Shown here piece after piece: positions 25,801 to 33,557 of a DNA stretch of 64,000 bases (its first letter is position 1; each line of letters opens with the position of its first letter). This DNA is from Nonomuraea soli (GTDB taxonomy: Bacteria; Actinomycetota; Actinomycetes; Streptosporangiales; Streptosporangiaceae), in assembly GCF_013761175.1 (NCBI RefSeq), contig NZ_JACDUR010000008.1, positions 578,546 to 642,545 of the forward strand, written 5' to 3'. Below the pieces are notes generated by a model. The model worked only from the letters and a program-made list of their open reading frames with translations, searched no databases and had not been told where the DNA came from. Position numbers and translations under genes: made by a program.

Positions 25801-28180
25801 GGGGTCGCAGGGCCGCGTCGAGCACGTAGATCGTGGTGTTCTGGATGGGTCCGCCGAGCGGCGCGACGGTTTCGCCGTCGATGCTCCCGGTCGTGACGGG
25901 CCACCAGGTGACGTCCATGGTGGTCTCGGTCGGGCCGTAGATGTTGACCAGCCGGCAGCCGGGCAGCGTACGGCAGAAGCGGGCGCCGACGTGCCCGGGC
26001 AGCGCCTCGCCTCCGCTGGTCACCAGGCGCAGCGTCGCGCAGCTGGAGACGTCCTCCTCCAGGAAGACCGCGAGCATGGAGGGCACGAAGTTGGTCACCG
26101 TGACGTGCTCGGCGTTGATCAGGTCGCGCAGGTAGGCGGCGTCCTTGTGCCCGCCTGGGCGGGCCAGGACCATGCGCGCGCCGGTCTGCAGCGGCCACAT
26201 GAACTCGCGCATCGACACGTCGGCGCTCATGACGGTCTTCTGCAGCATCACGTCGCCGGGGCCGAGGCCGTGGCGGCGCTGCATGTCGTCGATGTGGTTG
26301 ACGGCGGCCCGGTGCGGGGTGGGCACCCCCTTGGGGCGGCCCGTCGAGCCCGAGGTGTAGATCATGTACGCGAGGTTGTCGGGCGTGACCCCGGAGTCGG
26401 GGTTGTCGTCGGGCTCGTCCCACGGCTGGTCGAGCAGCAGCACCTCGACGCCCTCGGGCAGCAGCCCGGTCAGGTGGCTCTGCGCGAGCAGCACCGGCGC
26501 CTGGGCGTCCTCGACGAGGAAGGCGAGCCGGTCGACGGGGTATTCGGGGTCGAGCGGCATGTAGGCGCCGCCCGCCTTCATCACACCCAGGATCGCCGCC
26601 ACCAGCTCGAAGGAGCGTTCGGCGCAGACCCCGACCAGGGTCTCGGGGCCGACGCCCCGGCGGCGCAGCCCATGGGCGATGCGGTTGGCGCGGGCGTTGA
26701 TCTCGGCGTAGGTGAGGGTGCGGCCCTCGAAAGTCACGGCGGGCGCGTCCGGCGTGGCCGCGGCCTGCCGCTCGATCAGGCCGTGCAGGGTGGCCTGGTC
26801 CGGGTACGGCACGGCGGTGTCGTTGCGGCCGTGCAGCAGCCAGTCGAGCTCGTCGGGCCCCAGCAGCGACAGCTCGGAGACGCGGCGGCCGGGATGGGCG
26901 ACGGCCTCGGTGAGCAGCCGCAGGTAGCGCTCGGTCAGCGCGGTCGCGCTAGCCTCGTCGAACAGGTCCGTGGAGTACTCCAGCCTGCACTCGCCCGCGG
27001 TCAGCTCGAAGGCCAGGTCACGGCGCGAGGTGCCGTTGCCGTACCCGGTGCCGGAGTGGGGCAGGTAGTTGAGGCTGATCTGGAACAGCGGGTGCACGCC
27101 AGGATCGCGGCGCGGCGCGACCGCCTCGACGACCTTGTGGAAGGGCACCTCCTGGTGCTCCCACGCCTCCAGGGTCTGGTCGCGCTCGCGCTCGACCAGC
27201 TCGGCGAAGGCGGGGTCGCCGGTCAGGTCGGTGCGCAGCACCACGTTGTTGACGAACATGCCGATGAGCGGCGCCAGCTCGGGACGGTCGCGGCCGGCGA
27301 CCAGGGCGCCGATCACGATGTCGGTCTGGCCCGACAGGCGGTGCAGCAGCGCGGCCAGCGCGGCGTGCAGCACCATGAAGGTGCTGGCGCGGTGCTGCCT
27401 GGCCAGGGCGTTCACGGCGGCCAGCAGGCCGGGGCCGAGCGTGAAGGGGACCTCGGCGCCCCGGTGCGAGGGCGTCGCCGGCCGGGGCCGGTCGGTGGGC
27501 AGGGCGTGCACCGGCGGCAGGTCGGCCAGCCGCTCGCGCCACCAGGTCAGCTCGGCCTCCATGGCCGGGCCCGACAGCGCGTCGCGCTGCCAGGCGGCGA
27601 AGTCGGCGTACTGGATGGCCAGCTCGGGCAGGTCGGCGGGGCGGCCTTCGACGGCGGCGCTGCACAGCTCGCGGATCTCGGCGGCGAGGTTGAGGTCGGA
27701 GCTGGCGTCGAGGACGGTGTGGTGGCCGACGAAGGCCAGGCGCCACTCGTCGTCGGCCAGCCGCACGATCGTCGCCCGCCACAGCGGGGCCCGCTCCAGG
27801 TCCAGCTCCAGCTTGCCGTAGTCGGCCAGCAGGGCGTGGAGCCCCGCCCGGCGCTCGTCGGCGGGCAGGTGCGACAGGTCCACCAGGCCGGGCTCCACCG
27901 CGACCTCGTCGAGCACGACCTGGGTGAGCGCCCCGTCGATGACGCGCAGGCCGGTGCGGAGCGTCTCGTGCCTGCGCACCACCTCGGCCAGCGCCTCGGT
28001 GACGGTCTCGGGGTCGAGCGGCAGGTCGAGCGGGACGGCGTCGACGACGTTGTAGGCCGGGACGTCACCGGCCAGCTGCGTGGCCAGCCAGACCCGCTCC
28101 TGCGCGAAAGAGGCGGGAGCCTGCCACTCGCCCGGGGTAAGGGCGCTTTCCGGCTGTTCGGCGGGAATGAGGGTGGTCAT
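22883..28180 (-). CDS. NRPS C-A-T-TE module fused to an MFS transporter
   Basis: A 1765-residue protein. Residues about 20-440 are a condensation domain (HHTVLDA at 153-159 in place of HHxxxDG). Residues about 460-960 are adenylation (MIYTSGSTGRPKGV, IYGPTETT, YRTGDLARWRPDG, TTNGKLDRK). The carrier has GGHSL with Ser1001. Residues about 1064-1300 are a thioesterase of the PYGGG type with GHCGVGG; the nucleophile is Cys about 1135 with Asp1250 and His1280. Residues about 1329-1765 are a complete MFS transporter with 10-12 hydrophobic helices and the ADRHDRR loop. The protein would be membrane-anchored and could couple release to export. Start ATG 28180 overlaps the MbtH stop (ATGA). Confidence 0.9.
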   Translation of the reverse strand: MTTLIPAEQPESALTPGEWQAPASFAQERVWLATQLAGDVPAYNVVDAVPLDLPLDPETVTEALAEVVRRHETLRTGLRVIDGALTQVVLDEVAVEPGLVDLSHLPADERRAGLHALLADYGKLELDLERAPLWRATIVRLADDEWRLAFVGHHTVLDASSDLNLAAEIRELCSAAVEGRPADLPELAIQYADFAAWQRDALSGPAMEAELTWWRERLADLPPVHALPTDRPRPATPSHRGAEVPFTLGPGLLAAVNALARQHRASTFMVLHAALAALLHRLSGQTDIVIGALVAGRDRPELAPLIGMFVNNVVLRTDLTGDPAFAELVERERDQTLEAWEHQEVPFHKVVEAVAPRRDPGVHPLFQISLNYLPHSGTGYGNGTSRRDLAFELTAGECRLEYSTDLFDEASATALTERYLRLLTEAVAHPGRRVSELSLLGPDELDWLLHGRNDTAVPYPDQATLHGLIERQAAATPDAPAVTFEGRTLTYAEINARANRIAHGLRRRGVGPETLVGVCAERSFELVAAILGVMKAGGAYMPLDPEYPVDRLAFLVEDAQAPVLLAQSHLTGLLPEGVEVLLLDQPWDEPDDNPDSGVTPDNLAYMIYTSGSTGRPKGVPTPHRAAVNHIDDMQRRHGLGPGDVMLQKTVMSADVSMREFMWPLQTGARMVLARPGGHKDAAYLRDLINAEHVTVTNFVPSMLAVFLEEDVSSCATLRLVTSGGEALPGHVGARFCRTLPGCRLVNIYGPTETTMDVTWWPVTTGSIDGETVAPLGGPIQNTTIYVLDAALRPQPPGVAGELCVGGVQVARGYHRRPSLTADRFVPDPYGPPGSRLYRTGDLARWRPDGTLEFLGRTDGQIKLRGLRIELGEIESALRDQDGVRDAVVLVREDNPGDKRLVGYLAVDTEPDLAQLRVELRKRLPDHMVPTAFVTMDRFPQTTNGKLDRKSLPAPEGQRLLVGESVAPRTATEHDIAAIWTEVLGIDGVGIDDDFFELGGHSLLATQVVAKLRRLTASTGRQVSVMDLFQSPTIRQLAELVEGPAVAERGMLHELTRPSRQVTQSIVCVPYGGGSAVVYLPLAEALPEGHALYSLAIPGHDVGVDEEALPFEELATRSTEEILDRVGGPIVLYGHCGVGGALVIELARRLEAAGRDVRAVFTGGVFPAAQAPGAMARFLTWLDTKSSNRHHANWLKGMGVDMDELDPAQADRIVANMRHDTRNAEAYFTRLLDEGAAPLRAPIVSVVGERDPLTDYHQERFKEWGFLTGTTALVVLDEAGHFFVKHRAGELARILTETPQALPGGSAGGDTWRLEAVAERSAPDTSQAGLRRFLAVTSGQLLSLLGSALTQWAVPVWIFMETGSYFWFGLFGVLAYAPGLIAMPLAGALADRHDRRRLLLVSSLAAGACEAIMAVLVLSGRTGVGPILALISLLSIASVFERVAYTAAIPQLAPKRYLGHANGVAQLVNGTAMLVMPLIAAGMLAAIGLGGILVLDVISYTIAISVLLVVRFPDLLGRRRREPLLKEMAEGLRYSWGNRGFRAMLIYFSVLNLLLAAPLFLVSPMILGFGTTADVGAVAFAEGVGTVLGGLLMALWGGPRRRRMVRLMTFTLLVAACCFVAGLRPSLPLIAFGLFGMGFGLALSQGVYTTIVQIKVPQRFHGRVISINQAISWAAFPLGFGVLTPLAGSVLEPLMQQQGALAGSLGALIGTGPGRGLALAYLLCGAGLALAAAIGLRTRVLSRLDTDMPDALPDDLIGIQQLAARS

Positions 28181-28344
28181 GCGCGCACCCGCTTGGGCCG
28201 CATGTCGGTCCACACCTGCTCGATGTGCTCCAGGCACGCCTCACGCTCGCCCTGGAACCCGGCCGGGCGCCAGCCCGCCGGGAGGGGGCTGGCGTCGGCC
28301 CAGATCGAGTACTGCTCCTCGTCATTGACGACTACGAGCCACAC
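28177..28344 (-). CDS. MbtH-like NRPS chaperone (short, GTG start)
   Basis: A 55-residue protein with the MbtH core: VNDEEQYSIWADASPLPAGW, GEREACLEHIEQVWTDMRP. It binds and activates NRPS adenylation domains. The usual 10-15 residue N-terminus before the first strand (N-P-F-D-D type) is absent. The GTG start is supported by GGAGG 8 nt upstream and by the PKS stop codon just before it. It sits directly before a C-A-T gene, as expected for its role. It is too short for many gene finders. Confidence 0.85.
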   Translation of the reverse strand: MWLVVVNDEEQYSIWADASPLPAGWRPAGFQGEREACLEHIEQVWTDMRPKRVRA

Positions 28345-28349
28345 GGTTG

Positions 28350-31300
28350 CTACCTCCGGGCCAGTCTCGGGATGGCGGTGGGCGCCTGCGGTTTGGCGCT
28401 GAGCTGCTCGACGCGGGCGGCCATCTGCTCGACGGTGGGCGCCTCGAAGAGCGTGCGCATCGGCAGCTTGACGCCGGTCGCCGCGCGCACCTGGGCGATG
28501 AGCTGGACGGCGACCAGCGAGTTGCCGCCCAGGTCGAAGAAGTCGTCGTCGGCGCCGACCCGCGCCACGCCGAGCACCTCGCCCCAGATGCGGGCGATGG
28601 TGGCCCCCAGCTCGGTGGAGGGCGCGTTGTACGGGGCGGAGCGCTCGGCGACGGGTCCGGCCGGCTCGGGCGCGGCGGCGGGGGTGCGCTCGCGCTCGGC
28701 GATCTCCGCCAGCGCGGTGGCGCTGACCACGACCTGCGGGCCGGGGTCGGCGGCCAGGACCCGCAGGAAGGCGGCGGCGCCGTCGGCGGGCCTGATCCCG
28801 GTCCCGGCGGGTTCGGGAGATCGCGCGCCCGCCAGATCGAGCTGCGCCGGGTCCACCCGCCGCAGCGTGAACTCCTCGATCTCGACCAGCACCGCGCCGC
28901 TCTCGTCGAACAGCGTCAGGTCGGCCGCGACCACCTCCGCTCCGGTGCTGCGCCGGCGCAGGTGACTGTAGAAACGCGCGGGCAGCGGAGCGTGCACCAG
29001 CAGCCGTCCGTAGCCGAGCGGCAGGTAGGTGCCGCCGCGCGCGGAGCCGAACGAGGTGGCCACGTCGAGCAGGGCGGGGTGCAGCACCCACTGCGAGGCC
29101 TCCTCGGGGAAGACCGCCTCGACCAGGGCGAGCTCCTCGCCGTCTCCGTGCCACACCTGCTCGGGTTCGCGCCAGTGCGGCCCGAAGGTGATCGCGCTCT
29201 GCCCCGTCTGCGGCTCGGCCGGCCGCATGCGCCCGGTCAGGACGGACGGATCGACGCTCGCGGGCCCTGACGGCACCCAGGCGGCCGCGCCGGCGGTGCG
29301 GGCCCGGCCGCCGGCCGCCACCTCGAAGCGGCCGCCGGGCGCGATGGCGACGCTCACCTCGGTGCGGTCGGGTACGGCCAGCGGCTCGGCGAAGACCACG
29401 TCGCTCAGCTCGATCGCGTGACCGTCGCCCGGGGCGGGCACGCAGACCTCGAAGGCGGCTCTGGCGCACTCCAGCTGGGCGGTTCCCGGCAGCAGCGGAG
29501 TGCCGCCGATGCGGTGCTCGTCGAGCACCCAGTGGGTGGCGGCCGACAGCAGCCCCTTGGCCAGCTGCCCGCTCCTGGTCCGGATCATCGGGTGGGCGAC
29601 GGGCTCGGCCGGCGCGGTGCCCGCGGCCTCGGCCGCCATGCCGACCTCGAGCCAGGCGCCCCAGTTGAGCGACACCACACGCGTGCCGGTGGCCGCGCGG
29701 GCGTAGGCGTCCTGGAAGGCGTTGGCGGCGGTGTAGTCGACCTGGCCGACGCCGCCGGTGAGCGCGGTGACCGAGGAGCACAGGGCGATGAAGTCGAGGT
29801 CCTGGCCGGCGAAGGCGCGCGCCAGGGCGACGGTGCCGGTGACCTTGGGCGCCAGGACGCGCCTGGACTGGTCCGGGTCGCGCACCTCGATCATGCCGTC
29901 GCCTGGCAGGCCCGCGGCGTGGATGATGCCGTCGAGGCCGCCGTAGGCCGCCAGCACCCGGTCGGGCGCCGGGTCGGTGACGTCGGCGGTGACGACGGTG
30001 ACCTGGCCTCCGGCCTGCTCGATGCGGCGCACGGCCGCGATGGCGCGGGCCGTACGGCTGTCGCCGGGGTGGTCCCACTCCTCGCGTGGGGGCAGGCCCG
30101 AGCGGCTCAGCAGGACGAGCCTGGCCCGGTGGCGGGTGCCGAGCTCTTCGGCCAGGGTGATGCCGATGCCGCCGAGGCCGCCGGTGACCAGGTAGCGGCC
30201 GCCTTCGCGGACGGCGGCCGCGCCGTCGGGCACGGTGAGGGGTTCGAAGCGGCGCTGCCAGCGGCGCCTGCCGCGCAGGGCGACGGTCTCGCCGTCGGCG
30301 GGGCGGTGCAGCTCGGCGAGGACGGCGGATCGCGGGGTCGCCCGGTCGGCGTCGACGTGGGTCACGGTGAGCCCGTCGAGCTCCAGCGGGGCGACGCGGA
30401 CGATGCCCGCCACGGTGGCGTGCTCGGGGCGGGTCAGGTCGCCGCCCAGGGGGTCCTGGGTGCCCTCGGTCAGGACGTCGAGCCGCAGCCCTTCTGCCGC
30501 GCCGCCCAGAGCCTGGAGCAGGAGGAGCAGGCTGAGGAAGCCGCGCTCCTGCGCGCGCTCGACGGCGCCAGGATCGTCACCGGCCGGCTCGCCGTCGAGC
30601 GCCCAGGCGTGCACGATCCGGGTGATCCCGCCGAGTGCCGGCGTGCCGTGCTCGTGCGGCCCTCCGGGCGCCGGTGTGTCCTGGTCGTGCGTGCCCTCGC
30701 CGAGTGCCGCGACCAGAGCCTCGTAGTCTTCCGCGGCTCCCGGCCGCAGCGTGAAGCCGCCGTCGACCGCCGCGAAGGCGTCGCCGGGGCGCACCACCAC
30801 GACGGAGCTCCCGGCCAGCCGGGAGGCGCGCTCGCCGTCGGCGAAGAGCACGCAGCCCGACAGCGGCTCGCCGGGCCCGATGGGAGGCAGCTGCCGCCAC
30901 ACGGGAACCTCGAACCAGTCGTCCTTCGTGCGCGGGGCGGCGGGGGCGGCGCTCACCGCCCCGGCGCCCGCCTCGACGAAGTGGCGGGTGCGCTCGTACG
31001 GGTATCCGGGCAGCGACACACGCCGCCCCGTCGACGGCGGCGACACGGGAACTCCCGCCACCCACAACCGTGCCGCCGTGCCGTACAGGACGGTGAGGTC
31101 GTCGCTCTTCTCGCCCGGTCCTGGAAGGCTCGCCGCGGGCGCGAAGGCCCCGGCGGCGACGGCCTCGCGCAGCTGCATGCGCGCCAGGCTCGACAGCTGC
31201 TTGCCGGGACCGCACTCCAGCAGCGCCCACGCGCCCTCGGAGACCAGGGTGCGCACGCACGCCCCGAACAGCACGGGCGAGCGCAGGTGGCGCGCCCAGT

Positions 31301-33557
31301 ACGCCGGGTCGGTGGCCTGCTCGGCGGTGATCCAGTCGCCGGTGACGTTAGACAGGAACGGGATCTCGGGAGCACGCCGGGGCACCGAGGCGACCACGGC
31401 GGTGAACTCGCCCAGGATCGGGTCCATCATCGCCGAGTGGAAGGCGTGCGAGGTGCGCAGCGGCGTGCAGCGCAGCCCGGCGGCGCGCAGTCGCACCGCG
31501 AGCTCGTCGACGGACTCGGCCGGCCCGGCCACCACGCAGGCGCCGGGGCCGTTGACCGTGGCGACGCGAACGTCGTCGGGCAGCAGCGCCTCCAGCTCCT
31601 CCGGGTCGCGCTGCACGGCCAGCATCGAGCCGGGCGGCATCGACTGCATGAGCCGGCCGCGCGCGGTCACCAGACGCAGCGCGTCGGGCAGGGTGAAGAC
31701 GCCCGCGACGGTGGCGGCGACGTACTCGCCGATGGAGTGGCCGATCATCGCGGCGGGCCGTACGCCCCACTCCTGCCACAGGCACGCCAGGGCGTACTCG
31801 ATGGTGAATAGCGCGGGCTGGGTCAGCCCGGTCCGGCCGAGGTCCTCGGCCGTCAGCTCGCCGCGCACGTCCACGCCCAGCTCGGGCAGGAGCAGCTCGG
31901 CGCAGCGGTCCACGGCGGCGGCGAACACCGGTTCCGCCGCGTACAGGCCGGCGCCCATGCCCGCGTACTGCGCGCCCTGCCCCGAGAACAGGAAGGCCAC
32001 CGACGGGCCGGTGCTCGTGCCGCTCTGCCAGCGTTTCGCGTCGCCGAGCGCGGCCGGGTCGTCGGCGAGGATCGCGGCCCGGTGCCGGTGGGCCGGGCGG
32101 CCCGCGCGCAGCGTGTGCGCCACGTCCGCGAGCCGCAGCCGCGGCTCGCGCGCCACGAAGTCGGCCAGCCTGGCCCTGGCGGCCTCCAGGGCGGCGGGGG
32201 TGCGGGCCGACAGCTGGATCAGCTGGGGCCGCGTCTCCTCGGGTACGGCGGGCCGCGACGGGGCCTCCTGCAGCACCAGGTGCGCGTTGGTGCCGCCGAT
32301 GCCGAACGAGCTGACCGCGGCCCGGCGCGGAGCACCCGTGTCGTCCCACTTGGTGAGGCTGGAGGCGACGTAGAAGGGGCTGGAGTCGAAGTCGATGGCC
32401 GGGTTGGGCCGCTCGTAGTTGACGGTGGGCGGGATCAGCCCGTGCTCCATCGCCAGGACCGCCTTGATCAGGCCGACGACGCCCGAGGCCTGGCTCAGGT
32501 GGCCGAGGTTCGACTTGACCGAGCCCAGGCCGCACCAGCCGGTCTCGGAGCTGTCGCGGCCGTAGACGGCGCTCAGCGCCGCGACCTCGATCGGGTCGCC
32601 CATCGCGGTGCCGGTGCCGTGCGCCTCGACGTAGCCGATCGTGCGCGGGTCGACGTCGGCCATGCCGAGCGCCTGCGCGATCACCTCGGCCTGCCCCTGC
32701 AGGGAGGGCGCGGAGAAGCCGACCTTGCTCGCGCCGTCGTTGTTGATGGCGTTGCCCAGGATGACGGCGCGGATGTGGTCGCCGTCCTCCAGCGCGTCCG
32801 ACAGCCGCTTGAGCGTCACGACGCCGACGCCGTTGCCCCACATGGTGCCGTCGGCTCCGGCGTCGAAGGGACGCACGTGCCCGGAGGCGGAGGTGTAGCC
32901 GTCGAGGGCGACGTAGCCGCGGCTGTAGGGCAACTCGACGCACACGCCTCCGGCCAGCGCCATGTCGCACTCGGCGTTGCGCAGCGCCTCGCAGGCCAGG
33001 TGGACGGCCACCAGCGAGGTGGAGCAGGCCGTGGTGACGCTGAGGCTGGGTCCGCGCAGGTCGAGCCGGTAGGAGACGGTGGTGGCGATGTAGTCGGGGT
33101 TGTTGCCCACCGACAGGCCCAGCAGCCCGGCGCCCGCGACCTTCGGGTTGGTGCGCAGGTTCAGCCACTGGTAGGTGCTGGGCCCCGCGCCGCCGTACAC
33201 GCCGATCTCGCCGTCGTAGCGTTGCGGGTCGTAGCCGGCGTCGGTGAGAGCGGCGTGCGACTGCTCCAGGAACAATCGCTGCTGCGGGTCGGCCAGCTCG
33301 GCCTCGCGCGCGCTCATGCCGAACAGCGGCGCGTCGAAGCCCTCCATGTCGGCCAGCACGTGCACGGCGGGCACGAACGCGGGGTCGTCGAGCTCGGCCT
33401 CGCTCACCCCCAGCGCGAGCTGCTCCTCGCGGCTGAAGACGGTCACCGACTCGACGCCGTCGACCAGGTTGCGCCAGAACTGCGCCAGGTCACCGGCTCC
33501 GGGAACCCTGGCGCTCATTCCGATGATCGCGATGGGTTCCACGCTGAACTCCGTCAC
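28350..33557 (-). CDS. Type I PKS module KS-AT-KR-DH-ACP
   Basis: A 1735-residue modular polyketide synthase. The KS (1-430) has the full triad Cys178 (TACSTS), His313 (EAHGTG), His353 (NLGH). The AT (about 520-830) has GHSIGEY (Ser608) and HAFH (704-707), which point to malonyl-CoA. The KR (about 1090-1300) has GGLGGIG and catalytic Tyr1275. The DH (about 1340-1610) has HRIGGTPLLP (His1348) and HPALLD (Asp1498). The ACP has GGNSL with Ser1680. The DH follows the KR, the reverse of the common DH-KR order. It should add one malonate unit and leave an alkene. The GTG start overlaps the upstream stop (GTGA). Confidence 0.9.
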   Translation of the reverse strand: MTEFSVEPIAIIGMSARVPGAGDLAQFWRNLVDGVESVTVFSREEQLALGVSEAELDDPAFVPAVHVLADMEGFDAPLFGMSAREAELADPQQRLFLEQSHAALTDAGYDPQRYDGEIGVYGGAGPSTYQWLNLRTNPKVAGAGLLGLSVGNNPDYIATTVSYRLDLRGPSLSVTTACSTSLVAVHLACEALRNAECDMALAGGVCVELPYSRGYVALDGYTSASGHVRPFDAGADGTMWGNGVGVVTLKRLSDALEDGDHIRAVILGNAINNDGASKVGFSAPSLQGQAEVIAQALGMADVDPRTIGYVEAHGTGTAMGDPIEVAALSAVYGRDSSETGWCGLGSVKSNLGHLSQASGVVGLIKAVLAMEHGLIPPTVNYERPNPAIDFDSSPFYVASSLTKWDDTGAPRRAAVSSFGIGGTNAHLVLQEAPSRPAVPEETRPQLIQLSARTPAALEAARARLADFVAREPRLRLADVAHTLRAGRPAHRHRAAILADDPAALGDAKRWQSGTSTGPSVAFLFSGQGAQYAGMGAGLYAAEPVFAAAVDRCAELLLPELGVDVRGELTAEDLGRTGLTQPALFTIEYALACLWQEWGVRPAAMIGHSIGEYVAATVAGVFTLPDALRLVTARGRLMQSMPPGSMLAVQRDPEELEALLPDDVRVATVNGPGACVVAGPAESVDELAVRLRAAGLRCTPLRTSHAFHSAMMDPILGEFTAVVASVPRRAPEIPFLSNVTGDWITAEQATDPAYWARHLRSPVLFGACVRTLVSEGAWALLECGPGKQLSSLARMQLREAVAAGAFAPAASLPGPGEKSDDLTVLYGTAARLWVAGVPVSPPSTGRRVSLPGYPYERTRHFVEAGAGAVSAAPAAPRTKDDWFEVPVWRQLPPIGPGEPLSGCVLFADGERASRLAGSSVVVVRPGDAFAAVDGGFTLRPGAAEDYEALVAALGEGTHDQDTPAPGGPHEHGTPALGGITRIVHAWALDGEPAGDDPGAVERAQERGFLSLLLLLQALGGAAEGLRLDVLTEGTQDPLGGDLTRPEHATVAGIVRVAPLELDGLTVTHVDADRATPRSAVLAELHRPADGETVALRGRRRWQRRFEPLTVPDGAAAVREGGRYLVTGGLGGIGITLAEELGTRHRARLVLLSRSGLPPREEWDHPGDSRTARAIAAVRRIEQAGGQVTVVTADVTDPAPDRVLAAYGGLDGIIHAAGLPGDGMIEVRDPDQSRRVLAPKVTGTVALARAFAGQDLDFIALCSSVTALTGGVGQVDYTAANAFQDAYARAATGTRVVSLNWGAWLEVGMAAEAAGTAPAEPVAHPMIRTRSGQLAKGLLSAATHWVLDEHRIGGTPLLPGTAQLECARAAFEVCVPAPGDGHAIELSDVVFAEPLAVPDRTEVSVAIAPGGRFEVAAGGRARTAGAAAWVPSGPASVDPSVLTGRMRPAEPQTGQSAITFGPHWREPEQVWHGDGEELALVEAVFPEEASQWVLHPALLDVATSFGSARGGTYLPLGYGRLLVHAPLPARFYSHLRRRSTGAEVVAADLTLFDESGAVLVEIEEFTLRRVDPAQLDLAGARSPEPAGTGIRPADGAAAFLRVLAADPGPQVVVSATALAEIAERERTPAAAPEPAGPVAERSAPYNAPSTELGATIARIWGEVLGVARVGADDDFFDLGGNSLVAVQLIAQVRAATGVKLPMRTLFEAPTVEQMAARVEQLSAKPQAPTAIPRLARR

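Noticed and set aside
25181..28402. A 1073-codon open frame on the plus strand opposite the C-A-T-TE-MFS gene
   Set aside because: It mirrors the NRPS gene in the opposite frame, has biased V/G/R/H composition and no family motifs; long shadow frames are normal at this GC content.
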